Below the pieces are notes generated by a model that saw only the letters and a program-made list of their open reading frames with translations, searched no databases and was not told where the DNA came from. A DNA stretch of 64,000 nucleotides from Flavonifractor sp. An306 (GTDB lineage: Bacteria > Bacillota > Clostridia > Oscillospirales > Oscillospiraceae): NCBI RefSeq assembly GCF_002159455.1, contig NZ_NFIQ01000004.1, forward strand, positions 1-64,000, given 5' to 3'. Positions 19,784 to 27,990 of the stretch are shown one piece after another (the stretch's first letter is position 1; each line of letters begins with the position of its first letter). The position numbers and the translations under genes were made by a program.

Positions 19784-21256
19784 TTACAGGCTCTTGAGCA
19801 CGCCCGTCTCCTCGTTGAAGGCGTTGATCAGCTCGTCCAGGGCGGCGGCCTGGCCGTGGATGCCCTTCCAGGTCTTGTCCTCGTCGTACCACAGGTCGTT
19901 GAGCTCGTGCATGTCCTTCCCCTGCTGCTCCACCCAGGTGTAGTACTTCAGGTTGTGGACCCGCTTGCGGTCGTAATAATTCAGCTCGGCCATGGAGTCG
20001 GTGCGCAGGCCCAGCAGGTGGAGGGCATGGTCCACGGCGGCGGCCTTGTCGGAGTAGGGGCCGTACTGCTCCTCCAGCTCGGCGATGCGGGAGCGGTACA
20101 TGTCGGCTGAGTCGGTGAGGACGGTAAAGACCACGTCCCGCCCGGTCAGCTCGTAGTACTTGGCCAGCTTCACGCAGCACAGCACGTTGGCGATGCCGCT
20201 GATGCCCAGCAGGGAGAGCTGGTTCAGGGTCTCCTCGGGCACCCCGGCCTCCCTCAGGTAGGCCAGGCCCGCTGGGTCGTTGAACAGCCGCAGCAGCCGC
20301 TGGGAGTCCTCGTCGTCGATGGCGATGACCATGTCGGTGTTTTTGACGTTGTGGATCCAGGGGATATGCTTGTCCCCGATGCCCTCAATGCGGTGGTCGC
20401 CGAAGCCGTTTTCCAGAATGGTGGGGCACTGGAGGGCCTCCCCCACCGCCAGCTTCATCTGGGGGTAAACCTCCTTCAGGTAGTCCCCGCAGCCGATGGT
20501 GCCGGCGGAGCCGGAGGTGAAGCAGGCCCCCGCCAGCTTGTCGCCGGGGCGGCGTATGGCCTCAAAGGTCTCGGCGATGGCGGAGCCGGTGACCTGATAG
20601 TGCCACAGGTGGTTGCCCATCTCCTCAAACTGGTTGAAGATCATGCAGTCGGGCTCCTGGCGCAGCTCCCAGGTCTTATCAAAGATCTCCTTCACGTTGG
20701 ACTCGCAGCCGGGGGTAGCGATGACCTCCCCGGCGATCTGGCTGAGCCACTCAAACCGCTCCCGGCTCATGCCGGCGGGCAGGATCGCCACCGACTTGAC
20801 CCCCAGCAGCTTGGAGTTGAAGGCGCCGCCCCGGCAGTAGTTGCCGGTGGAGGGCCACACCGCCCGGTGGTAGGTGGCGTCAAACTGGCCGGTGACCAGC
20901 CGGGGCAGCAGGCAGCCGATGGAGGCCCCCACCTTGTGGCAGCCGGTGGGGAACCACTTGCCCACCAGGGCCACGATGCGGGCGGGCACGCCGGTGAGGG
21001 CGGGGGGCAGCTCGATGTAGTTGGGCACCGCCTGATACAGCCCGCCGGACTGGGTGGGCTGGTTTTTCCAGGTAATGCGGAACAGGTTGGCCGGGTCCAC
21101 GTCCCACAGGCCCACGCTCTTCAGCCGGGCCTGGACCGCCTCCGGCACGGTCTCGGGGTGCTTCATGTTCTCGTAGGTGGGGAGCACCACTTGGTTCTCC
21201 CGGGCCTTCTGGATGTTACGCGCCAGCGCCTCCCGGTTTATGGTCAGGTCGATCAT
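19784..21256 (-). CDS. PLP-dependent fold-type II enzyme, 490 residues
   Basis: A 490-residue tryptophan-synthase-beta/cysteine-synthase-like protein. The likely Schiff-base lysine is Lys108 in FPTGCHKVGASIG, and STGNYCRGGAFNSKLLG is the phosphate-binding region, with FTSGSAGTIGCGDYLKEV further on. The C-terminal 100 residues are a helical extension not found in cysteine synthase. I cannot assign the reaction. In E. coli the equivalent purine-linked region encodes the PLP enzyme diaminopropionate ammonia-lyase (YgeX), and a comparable deaminating role is possible. It is the first gene of the operon, with AGGAGGC before the ATG and a good promoter upstream. Confidence 0.82.
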   Translation of the reverse strand: MIDLTINREALARNIQKARENQVVLPTYENMKHPETVPEAVQARLKSVGLWDVDPANLFRITWKNQPTQSGGLYQAVPNYIELPPALTGVPARIVALVGKWFPTGCHKVGASIGCLLPRLVTGQFDATYHRAVWPSTGNYCRGGAFNSKLLGVKSVAILPAGMSRERFEWLSQIAGEVIATPGCESNVKEIFDKTWELRQEPDCMIFNQFEEMGNHLWHYQVTGSAIAETFEAIRRPGDKLAGACFTSGSAGTIGCGDYLKEVYPQMKLAVGEALQCPTILENGFGDHRIEGIGDKHIPWIHNVKNTDMVIAIDDEDSQRLLRLFNDPAGLAYLREAGVPEETLNQLSLLGISGIANVLCCVKLAKYYELTGRDVVFTVLTDSADMYRSRIAELEEQYGPYSDKAAAVDHALHLLGLRTDSMAELNYYDRKRVHNLKYYTWVEQQGKDMHELNDLWYDEDKTWKGIHGQAAALDELINAFNEETGVLKSL

Positions 21257-21292
21257 GCAAACGCCTCCTATTCCGTTGGTGATGATATCCCC

Positions 21293-21320
21293 ATGATAGC
21301 ACAGCCCGACCGGAAATCAA
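21293..21320 (-). promoter_or_regulatory. Promoter of the PLP/hydantoinase operon
   Basis: On the minus strand TTGATT (21315-21320), a 16-base spacer and TATCAT (21293-21298) precede the 490-residue PLP gene by 37 bases. Confidence 0.6.
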
Positions 21321-21345
21321 AGACAATTCTGCCCCGCCGGGGATA

Positions 21346-21380
21346 CAAAAACCGGGACGCCGCCCTGTGGCGGCGTCCCG
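21346..21380 (-). terminator. Terminator after the small lipoprotein gene
   Basis: A perfect 12-bp stem (CGGGACGCCGCC / GGCGGCGTCCCG) with loop CAGG is followed on the minus strand by GGTTTTTGT. It separates the lipoprotein gene from the promoter of the PLP operon. Confidence 0.85.
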
Positions 21381-21401
21381 GCTGGGGAAGCTCGGCGGCA
21401 A

Positions 21402-21821
21402 TCAGCCGTCGGAGGAATAGGACTGGGTGTACAGCACGTTGGCGTCGGCGTCGTAGTAAGTAACCACCACGGTGACGGTCTCGTTGGAGACGGACTCCTT
21501 GATGCTCTTGGCCTCGTCAATGAACTCCTGGTAATCCGCAGGCATCTGGGACTCCAGGGTCTCGGCGTAGATGGCCCGCTCCTCCTCGGTGGTCTGGATG
21601 TCGATGGTGAAGTCGTAGCGCAGCTCGTCGCCGGAGGCGGTGACGGAGCAGGCCACGCCCTGGGCCTCATACTGGGAGACGGCGGCGGTGATGATGGTCT
21701 GCATGGCGTCGGAGTTGTAGTACTCCTCCAGGGTGGGCTTGCCGCCGCAGGCGGACAGGGTGACCATCATGGACAGCACCAGGCAGGCGGCCATGGCCAG
21801 GGATACAATGCGCTTTTTCAT
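21402..21821 (-). CDS. Small lipoprotein (DUF4854-like)
   Basis: A 139-residue secreted lipoprotein. MKKRIVSLAMAACLVLSMMV leads to the lipobox LSACGG, after which the mature part contains TLEEYYNSDAMQTIITAAV and two predicted strands ending in VTVVVTYYDADANVLYTQ. The pattern resembles DUF4854 proteins of gut Clostridia, whose function is unknown. The ATG at 21821 follows GAGAGGAGAAAG. It is the last gene of a run that starts with the LytTR regulator and two membrane proteins. Confidence 0.82.
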   Translation of the reverse strand: MKKRIVSLAMAACLVLSMMVTLSACGGKPTLEEYYNSDAMQTIITAAVSQYEAQGVACSVTASGDELRYDFTIDIQTTEEERAIYAETLESQMPADYQEFIDEAKSIKESVSNETVTVVVTYYDADANVLYTQSYSSDG

Positions 21822-21884
21822 GTTCTTTCTCCTCTCAATCATCAATCATAGGTTTGGATCGCGGCGGACGCCGCGGAGATCCCA

Positions 21885-22388
21885 TCAAAACCGGGGGCTG
21901 GTGTTCTGGTTGTGGAGCCTGTTCTGCTGAACGCCGCCCACAATAAACAGAATGGGGGCCACCACGCCGCACACGATGCCCACCAGGGCGGGCGGGGTAA
22001 AGATGCCGCCCATCAGGGTGCCCAGCACGCCGATGACCAGCAGGGGGATGCCCCAGCCCAGGAAAAAGCCGTACTTCTCCGGCCGGCGGCTGCGGGACAG
22101 GCCCATCAGCCCGGCAATCAGGTCCACGATCAGCATGATCACCGCGATGGCGCACATGACGAAGACCATGCCGGACACAACGCCCATGATCTCCTGGCCG
22201 CCGAACATACCGTCGGTCTGCTCCAGGGCGGCCTGGTTGATGTAGTCATAGGTGGCGTCGTCCACGTCCAGCATGGTGCCGACGGCGGCCATATAGGTCA
22301 CCACGCTCACCAGGCAGGACAGAATCCCTCCAAAAATAAAGAGGAAACAGCCCACCCGCAGCAAGGTATTGGGTTTTTGCTCTGTCAC
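21885..22388 (-). CDS. Four-helix membrane protein of unknown function
   Basis: A 167-residue membrane protein: hydrophobic segments at the N-terminus (VGCFLFIFGGILSCLVSVV), at MGVVSGMVFVMCAIAVIMLI, at GIPLLVIGVLGTLMGGIF and at PALVGIVCGVVAPILFIVGG. The layout resembles DUF4064-type proteins but I cannot confirm this. The start is GTG with AAGGAGGG nine bases upstream. It lies between another membrane protein and the lipoprotein and is probably co-transcribed with them. Confidence 0.75.
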   Translation of the reverse strand: MTEQKPNTLLRVGCFLFIFGGILSCLVSVVTYMAAVGTMLDVDDATYDYINQAALEQTDGMFGGQEIMGVVSGMVFVMCAIAVIMLIVDLIAGLMGLSRSRRPEKYGFFLGWGIPLLVIGVLGTLMGGIFTPPALVGIVCGVVAPILFIVGGVQQNRLHNQNTSPRF

Positions 22389-22422
22389 GGTTGATACCCT
22401 CCTTCTTTCTCAATCAATCTCA

Positions 22423-22914
22423 TTAGTAATATGTGGGATACCCGCCGCCTATAACCAGCAAGGCGGCAATCAGGATAATGGCCACCCAGGAGAGCACCAG
22501 ATAGGCCACGCTCAGCAGGATCCGCACCGGCGGGGCGATATCCTCGGCAGTGGAGATACGCAGGGTCAGGTAGATACCCAAAAAGCCCAGCAGCACGCCG
22601 ATGGCGCCGTTTATAACCTGCACCAGGTTCAGGGCGCTGAGGACATAGCCCCACACCGGCACCTTCCCGATGGGGGTATAGGGCTTGCCGCTGCGCACGT
22701 AAACCCCGTCCACCACCAGCTCCATGGACACCAGGCCGGGCACCAGCATCACGCTGGCCCCCTCAATGGGCAGATCAATCTCCATGGTGAGGAAGATCAC
22801 TTTGCGGGCGGGCAGGCTGCGGAGCTTATAGCGGGTTCCGTTGATCTCCACAGAATAGGCCCGCAGGCGGATATCATACGGTTTTCCCTGTACAGTGATG
22901 TTGAATCGCTTCAA
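22423..22914 (-). CDS. Membrane protein with N-terminal soluble domain
   Basis: About 163 residues. The first 95 residues look like a small beta-rich domain (FNITVQGKPYDIRLRAYSVE, VVDGVYVRSGKPY); two or three hydrophobic segments follow (VLSALNLVQVINGAIGVLLG, ILLSVAYLVLSWVAIILIAA). A GTG at 22923 touches the AGAGAGG site directly, so a TTG at 22914, six bases beyond the AGAGAGGGTG stretch, is the more plausible start. It follows the LytTR gene by about 60 bases. Function unknown. Confidence 0.7.
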   Translation of the reverse strand: MKRFNITVQGKPYDIRLRAYSVEINGTRYKLRSLPARKVIFLTMEIDLPIEGASVMLVPGLVSMELVVDGVYVRSGKPYTPIGKVPVWGYVLSALNLVQVINGAIGVLLGFLGIYLTLRISTAEDIAPPVRILLSVAYLVLSWVAIILIAALLVIGGGYPTYY

Positions 22915-22975
22915 ATATGTCACCCTCTCTTTGCAGTGGCGATATTATAGCAATGTACAAGGAAATCCGTCCACC

Positions 22976-23737
22976 CTACCGGCCAACTTCGTCGGCCAAA
23001 GGGCGAAATCCGTCCCCTTCCGGCCCGTCCTGCCAGGGGGCGGCTTTCATCATCCGGCTGCGCACCGCCCGGCGGTAGGACTGGCTCACCGACAGCTGGG
23101 TGCCGTCGTCCAGGGTGAGCCGGTCGTACTGCACCCGGGAGACGTACAGGATGTTCACCAGGAAGGACTGGTGGATGCGCACAAACAGGGCGTCGGGCAG
23201 CTGCCGGGCCAGGCTCTCCAGCTTGTCCCGGCACACCAGCTCCCCCTGGACGGTGTGGAGCGTCACCCGCTTGTGGTAGCTCTCGATATAGCGCACGCTG
23301 CGGGCGGTCAGGGTCTGGGGGCTGCGGTTCACCAGGACGGTGAGCAGGGCCTCCCCCGGCCGGGCCAGGCGGATGGCCTGGGCCACGCAGTCCAGCAGCT
23401 TGGCCTCGTCCAGAGGCTTGAGCAGGAAATTCAGCGGCCGGGTGTCAAACAGGGCCATGGCGTACTGCTGCCGGCCGGAAATGTACAGGATCTGGGCGGT
23501 GGAGTCCCGCAGCTCGTCCCGCAGCAGATGGCCGATGGATACCCCGTCCACCTCATCCAGCTCAATGTCCAGAATCAGCAGATCGTACCGCGCCCCCGCC
23601 CGCAGCTGCTGGGCCAGCGCCGCGCCGGAGCTGTAGTCCTCTATGTGGATCTGCCCGCTCAGGGCCGAGCCCTCCAGAACGGAACAGACCTGGCGGACAA
23701 TTTCCGGTATGTCGTCACAAACCGCGATTTGAAACAA
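22976..23737 (-). CDS. LytTR-type response regulator without a partner kinase
   Basis: A 253-residue response regulator. The receiver domain has the acidic pair in AVCDDIPE, the phospho-acceptor Asp in LLILDIELDEVDG, and the Lys in FLLKPLD; the C-terminal LytTR DNA-binding domain runs from about 130 (YIESYHKRVTLHT, FVRIHQSFLVNILYV). The start is TTG, with AGGGTGA about seven bases upstream. No histidine kinase gene is adjacent. The following membrane and lipoprotein genes on the same strand may be its targets or partners. Confidence 0.88.
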   Translation of the reverse strand: MFQIAVCDDIPEIVRQVCSVLEGSALSGQIHIEDYSSGAALAQQLRAGARYDLLILDIELDEVDGVSIGHLLRDELRDSTAQILYISGRQQYAMALFDTRPLNFLLKPLDEAKLLDCVAQAIRLARPGEALLTVLVNRSPQTLTARSVRYIESYHKRVTLHTVQGELVCRDKLESLARQLPDALFVRIHQSFLVNILYVSRVQYDRLTLDDGTQLSVSQSYRRAVRSRMMKAAPWQDGPEGDGFRPLADEVGR

Positions 23738-23908
23738 GGTAAGTCACCCTTTTCCTCTCTCAAAAGTTACACCACGAAAATTGTGGCCTAAAAAATGTTT
23801 CTTGTCAACTCTTTCTTCTGCCGCTTTCTGTCACCCCAGGAAAAGTTAGACCTTCCTTTTTTCCCACTGGTAAGGTATACTGGAGGCATGATAAAGGAGG
23901 TGCGTTTT

Positions 23909-26218
23909 ATGGAAGTCGGGAGAAGCATCCCCCGTGTGGACGCCGCCGACAAGGTGACCGGCCGCGCCAAATACACCGACGACCTGTGCCCCCGGCCTGT
24001 GCTGGAGGCCAAGATCTTACACAGCACCATTGCCAACGGCTGGGTGAAGTCCATGGACATCTCCGCCGCCCAGGCCCTGCCCGGGGTGGTGAAGGTGCTC
24101 ACCTGTTTCGACGTGCCGGACATCCAGTACCCCACCCCCGGCCATCCCTGGAGCGTGGACCCCAAGCATCAGGACATGTCCGACCGGAAGCTGCTCAACC
24201 GCCGGGTGCGCATCTACGGCGACGACATCGCCGCCGTGGTGGCGGAGGACGAGCTCACCGCCCAGCACGCCCTGGAGCTCATCAAGGTGGAATACGAGGA
24301 ATACCCCGTCCTGCTGGAGCCTGAGCAGGCCATGGCGGAGGGGGCGGGCGCCATCCATGAGGAGCGGCCGGACAACATCCTGGCCAAAATGGACCTGCGC
24401 ACCCCCATTGCCGACAGCCGGTACGAGACGGTGGAGCAGGCGCTGGCCGACCCGGCCTTCCACCAGTTCCGGGGCCACTATGAGACCCAGCAGGTCCAGC
24501 ACTGCCACATTGAAAACCCCGTGTCCTTTGCCTGGATGGAGGGCGGACGCATCCGCGTCATCACCTCCACCCAGATTCCCCACATCGTCCGCCGGGTCAT
24601 CGGCCAGGCCCTGGGCATCGGCTGGGGCCAGATCCAGGTGGTGAAGCCCTACATCGGCGGCGGCTTCGGCAACAAGCAGGAGGTGCTCTATGAGCCCCTC
24701 AACGCCTGGCTCACCACCCAGGTGGGGGGCCGCTGCGTCCGGCTGGACGTGAGCCGGGAGGAGACCTTCCAGAACACCCGCTCCCGCCACCCCATCTCCT
24801 TCGACGTGGCGGCGGCGGTGGATCAGGAAGGGCACATGATGGCCCGCTCCTGCACCGCCATCTCCAACCAGGGGGGCTACGCCTCCCACGGCAACGCCAT
24901 CGTGGCCAATGCCGTCACCGGCTTCCGGCAGCTCTACCCCGACCGGATCGGCCACCACTCCACCGCCTACACCGTCTACACCAACCGCCCCGCCCCCGGC
25001 GCCATGCGGGGGTACGGCATCCCCCAGTGCAACTTTGCCGCCGAGTGCATGATGGAGGACATGGCCCTTCAATTCGGCTTTGACCCCCTGAAGTTCCGGC
25101 TGGAGAACATTATGCCCCTGGGGTACGTGGACCCCTTCAACGGCATCACCTGCCACTCCACCGGCCTCAGGGAGTGCATCCTCAAGGGCGCCGAGGCCAT
25201 GGGCTGGGACAAACTGCGGGAACAGTACAAAAACCAGACCGGCCCGGTGCGCCGGGGCGTGGGTATGGCCTGCTTCTCCTACAAGACCGGCGTGTACCCC
25301 ATTTCCCTGGAAACTTCCTCCGCCCGGATGGTGCTCAACCAGGACGGCACGGTGCAGCTCCAGCTGGGGGCCACCGAGATCGGCCAGGGCGGCGACACCG
25401 TGTTCTCCCAGATGGCCGCCGAAGCCATTGGCATCCCCACCGAGGACGTACATATCGTCTCCTTCCAGGACACCGACACCGCCCCCTTTGACACCGGGGC
25501 CTACGCCTCCCGGCAGACCTACGTCACCGGCAAGGCCATCAAGAAGGTGGGCCTGGAGTTTAGAGAGAAGCTGCTGTCCTACGCCGCCGGGCTCTTCCCG
25601 GAGGCGGAGGGCCTCACCATTTCGGAGCGGTTTATCACCGATGGGGCGGGAGAGAAGCTGATTTCCCTGGCCGAGCTGGCCCTCACCGCCTTCTACTCCC
25701 TGGAGCACTCCGTCCACATCTCCGCCGAGGACACCAACCACTGCAAGGAGAACACCTTCGCCTTCGGCTGCTGCTTTGCCGAGGTGGAGGTGGACATCCC
25801 GCTGGGCAAGGTGAAGGTGCTGCGGCTCATCAACGTCCACGACTCGGGCAAGCTCATCAACCCCGCTCTGGCTGCGGCCCAGGTCCACGGCGGCATGTCC
25901 ATGGGCATCGGCTACGCCCTCAGCGAGGAGATGAAGCTGGATCCCAAGACCGGACGGCTGCTCAACGGCAACCTGCTGGACTACAAGATGCCCACCTCTA
26001 TGGACCACCCGGACCTGACCGCCCTGTTCGTGGAGACCGACGACCCCTCCGGCCCCTTCGGCAACAAGGCCCTGGGCGAGCCTCCGGCCATCCCGGTGGC
26101 CCCCGCCATCCGCAACGCGGTGCTCAACGCCACCGGCGTGGCGGTGAACTCCCTGCCCCTGTCCCCCCAGAAGCTGGTGGAGGAATTTACGAAAGGAGGG
26201 CTGATCGGCCATGTATGA
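23909..26218 (+). CDS. xdhA: Xanthine dehydrogenase-type molybdenum hydroxylase, large subunit
   Basis: A 769-residue molybdopterin-binding subunit matching E. coli XdhA along its length. KVTGRAKYTDDL at the start, STQIPHIVRRVIGQALGI, IGGGFGNKQEV, PAPGAMRGYGIPQ, GATEIGQGGDTVFSQMAAEA and the end KALGEPPAIPVAPAIRNAV are visible, with the catalytic Glu in LGEPP. It would hydroxylate xanthine, hypoxanthine or a related purine at the Mo centre. The ATG at 23909 follows AAAGGAGG. xdhB and xdhC follow with short overlaps. Given yqeB, yqeC and XdhC further on, a labile selenium ligand at Mo is likely. Confidence 0.93.
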   Translation: MEVGRSIPRVDAADKVTGRAKYTDDLCPRPVLEAKILHSTIANGWVKSMDISAAQALPGVVKVLTCFDVPDIQYPTPGHPWSVDPKHQDMSDRKLLNRRVRIYGDDIAAVVAEDELTAQHALELIKVEYEEYPVLLEPEQAMAEGAGAIHEERPDNILAKMDLRTPIADSRYETVEQALADPAFHQFRGHYETQQVQHCHIENPVSFAWMEGGRIRVITSTQIPHIVRRVIGQALGIGWGQIQVVKPYIGGGFGNKQEVLYEPLNAWLTTQVGGRCVRLDVSREETFQNTRSRHPISFDVAAAVDQEGHMMARSCTAISNQGGYASHGNAIVANAVTGFRQLYPDRIGHHSTAYTVYTNRPAPGAMRGYGIPQCNFAAECMMEDMALQFGFDPLKFRLENIMPLGYVDPFNGITCHSTGLRECILKGAEAMGWDKLREQYKNQTGPVRRGVGMACFSYKTGVYPISLETSSARMVLNQDGTVQLQLGATEIGQGGDTVFSQMAAEAIGIPTEDVHIVSFQDTDTAPFDTGAYASRQTYVTGKAIKKVGLEFREKLLSYAAGLFPEAEGLTISERFITDGAGEKLISLAELALTAFYSLEHSVHISAEDTNHCKENTFAFGCCFAEVEVDIPLGKVKVLRLINVHDSGKLINPALAAAQVHGGMSMGIGYALSEEMKLDPKTGRLLNGNLLDYKMPTSMDHPDLTALFVETDDPSGPFGNKALGEPPAIPVAPAIRNAVLNATGVAVNSLPLSPQKLVEEFTKGGLIGHV

Positions 26219-27092
26219 TATCGGCTCCATTTATCAGGCGACCTCGGTGGCCGACGCCATCCGGGCCCTCCAGGACAATCCGGAGGCCCTGGTCATTGCC
26301 GGCGGCACCGACGTGCTCATCAAGATCCGGGAGGGCAAGCTGGCCGGCTGCTCCCTGGTGTCCATCCACGAGCTGGGCGAGGAGCTGGGGGGCATCACCC
26401 TGGCCGCCAACGGCGACGTGGAAATCGGCCCCCTGTCCACCTTCCGGGACGTGACCTTCAGCCCGGTGATCCGGGAGAAGATCCCCGTGCTGGGGGAGGC
26501 CACCGACATGGCCGGCGGGCCCCAGCTGCGGGCGGCTGGCACCATCGGCGGCAACGTGTGCAACGGCATCACCTCCGCCGACTCGGCCTCCACCCTGACG
26601 GCCCTGGACGCGGTACTGGTGGTCCGGGGCCCGGCAGGCGAGCGGCAGGTGCCCATCTCCCAGTGGTACAAGGGCGTGGGCAAGGTAGACCTGGCCCAGG
26701 ACGAGCTGCTGGTGAAGATTCTCATTCCCCGGGAAAATTATGCGGGCTTTACCGGCCACTATATCAAGTACGCCATGCGCAACGCCATGGACATCGCCAC
26801 TCTGGGGGTGAGCTGTCTGGTGAAGCTGAGCGCAGACAAACAGACCGCCGAGACCGTCAAGCTGGCCTTCGGCGTGGCCGGGCCGGTGCCCATGCGCTCT
26901 CCCGCCGCCGAGGCGGCGGTGTCCGGCCTGCCCATTGAGGAGGCCATCCGGCAGATCGGCAAGGCCGCCCTTCAGGACGTGAACCCCCGCACCAGCTGGC
27001 GGGCCTCCAAGGAGTTCCGGCTCCAGCTGGTGGAGGAGCTGTCCGGCCGCGCCCTGCGGGAGGCCGCCCGGAAAGGAGGCGCCGCCGTATGA
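26211..27092 (+). CDS. xdhB: Xanthine dehydrogenase-type FAD-binding subunit
   Basis: A 293-residue FAD subunit of the CO-dehydrogenase medium-chain family, the same length as E. coli XdhB. VIAGGTDVLIKIREGKL is the FAD-binding loop and AGTIGGNVCNGITSADSA the second one. It passes electrons from the Mo/Fe-S subunits to NAD or a redox carrier. The gene starts 8 bases inside xdhA and overlaps xdhC by 4 bases, so the three subunits should be produced together. Confidence 0.93.
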   Translation: MYDIGSIYQATSVADAIRALQDNPEALVIAGGTDVLIKIREGKLAGCSLVSIHELGEELGGITLAANGDVEIGPLSTFRDVTFSPVIREKIPVLGEATDMAGGPQLRAAGTIGGNVCNGITSADSASTLTALDAVLVVRGPAGERQVPISQWYKGVGKVDLAQDELLVKILIPRENYAGFTGHYIKYAMRNAMDIATLGVSCLVKLSADKQTAETVKLAFGVAGPVPMRSPAAEAAVSGLPIEEAIRQIGKAALQDVNPRTSWRASKEFRLQLVEELSGRALREAARKGGAAV

Positions 27093-27580
27093 TGGAAATT
27101 CTGCGCTGTACCGTAAACAACAAGCCGGTGGAGCTGGGCATCGACCCCCGGGAGTCCCTGGCGGACACCCTGCGGCAGCGGCTGGGCCTCACCAGCGTGA
27201 AAAAGGGCTGCGAGGTGGGCGAGTGCGGGGCCTGTACCGTCCTGGTGGATGGGGTGGCCATCGACTCCTGCATCTACCTGTCGGTGTGGGCCCAGGGCAA
27301 GACCATCCTCACCGTGGAGGGCCTGCAGAATGAAAACGGGGAGCTCACCCCGCTGCAGAAGGCTTTCGTGGAGGAGGCCGCCGTCCAGTGCGGCTTCTGC
27401 ACCCCCGGCATCATCATGTCGGCGGTGGAGATCGTGGGCTCCGGCAAGCAGTACACCCGGGACGAGCTGCGCAAGCTCATCTCCGGCCACCTGTGCCGCT
27501 GCACCGGCTATGAGAACATCCTCAACGCCGTGGAGCGGGCGGTGAACGAGACCCATAAATTTGTCGGCAAGGGGGACTGA
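27089..27580 (+). CDS. xdhC: Xanthine dehydrogenase-type 2Fe-2S subunit
   Basis: A 163-residue iron-sulphur subunit with two 2Fe-2S clusters: CEVGECGACTVLVDG followed by a further Cys for the plant-type cluster, and CGFCTPG plus CRCTGYENI for the second. It carries electrons from the Mo site to the FAD subunit. It is the E. coli XdhC counterpart by order and length, and should not be confused with the XdhC/CoxI maturation family. A strong terminator follows. Confidence 0.94.
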   Translation: MMEILRCTVNNKPVELGIDPRESLADTLRQRLGLTSVKKGCEVGECGACTVLVDGVAIDSCIYLSVWAQGKTILTVEGLQNENGELTPLQKAFVEEAAVQCGFCTPGIIMSAVEIVGSGKQYTRDELRKLISGHLCRCTGYENILNAVERAVNETHKFVGKGD

Positions 27581-27593
27581 GCCCCCCTGTAAC

Positions 27594-27630
27594 GGCCCCG
27601 GCGCCATTTCTGGCGCCGGGGCCCTTTTTG
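27594..27630 (+). terminator. Terminator of the xdhABC operon
   Basis: GGCCCCGGCGCCA, loop TTTC, TGGCGCCGGGGCC form a 13-bp stem followed by CTTTTTG. Confidence 0.92.
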
Positions 27631-27661
27631 CCCCTGTTCCGGTACATTTTGGTCACCCCAT

Positions 27662-27709
27662 GCAATTTTATGCGAAAACCGCATAAAATGCAAGATGCAG
27701 TTTTCGCAT
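27662..27709 (+). promoter_or_regulatory. Inverted-repeat operator region of the XRE gene
   Basis: A 10-bp inverted repeat, ATGCGAAAAC (27670-27679) and GTTTTCGCAT (27700-27709), has a 20-base spacer, placing the half-site centres three helical turns apart. Overlapping it is another palindrome (GCAATTTTATGCG / CGCATAAAATGC, 27662-27691, one base bulged). It lies directly before the small XRE regulator and is a likely autoregulatory site. Confidence 0.55.
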
Positions 27710-27730
27710 GGGATATGCTTGGTATGGGTG

Positions 27731-27937
27731 ATGCAGATGTATCCACGGTTGGCTGAATTGCGGGAGGACCGGGATCTCTCCCAGGCGGAGATGGCCAGGG
27801 TGCTGCGGGTAAGCCAGTCCACCTATTCCCGCTATGAAAACGGGAAGCTGGACATCCCCAGCCAGGCGCTGATCGCGCTGGCCCGGTACTACAAGGTGAG
27901 CGTGGACTACTTGTTGGGCCTGGATGACAGGCGGTAA
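27731..27937 (+). CDS. Small XRE-family helix-turn-helix regulator
   Basis: A 68-residue protein consisting of little more than one Cro/CI-type helix-turn-helix: RLAELREDRDLSQAEMARVL, then VSQSTYSRYENGKLDIPSQAL and VSVDYLLGLDD. The ribosome site is weak, and a start two codons later (MYPRL) is also possible. The gene stands alone between xdhABC and the sigma-factor region, preceded by a clear inverted-repeat operator. A link to purine genes is possible by position only. Confidence 0.8.
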   Translation: MQMYPRLAELREDRDLSQAEMARVLRVSQSTYSRYENGKLDIPSQALIALARYYKVSVDYLLGLDDRR

Positions 27938-27942
27938 AACGG

Positions 27943-27975
27943 GAGAGGCCCGGCGGCACAGCCGCCGGGCCTCTC
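27943..27975. terminator. Bidirectional terminator between converging genes
   Basis: GAGAGGCCCGGCGGC and GCCGCCGGGCCTCTC form a perfect 15-bp stem with a three-base loop. It lies between the plus-strand XRE gene and the minus-strand ECF-regulator gene. The T-content downstream is moderate on the plus strand (CGTTTCTTTT) and weaker on the minus strand. Confidence 0.75.
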
Positions 27976-27990
27976 TCGTTTCTTTTGCGT

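Noticed and set aside
18516-20180. 554-residue reading of the threonine-synthase-like gene
   Set aside because: The first 137 codons overlap the end of the upstream PLP gene in another frame and are Arg/Pro/Gly-rich antisense-like sequence; MKYVLGAKCVKCG with a good ribosome site is the natural start.
23909-26218. Selenocysteine codon in xdhA
   Set aside because: No in-frame TGA was seen; selenium in this enzyme class is a labile cofactor ligand, not selenocysteine.
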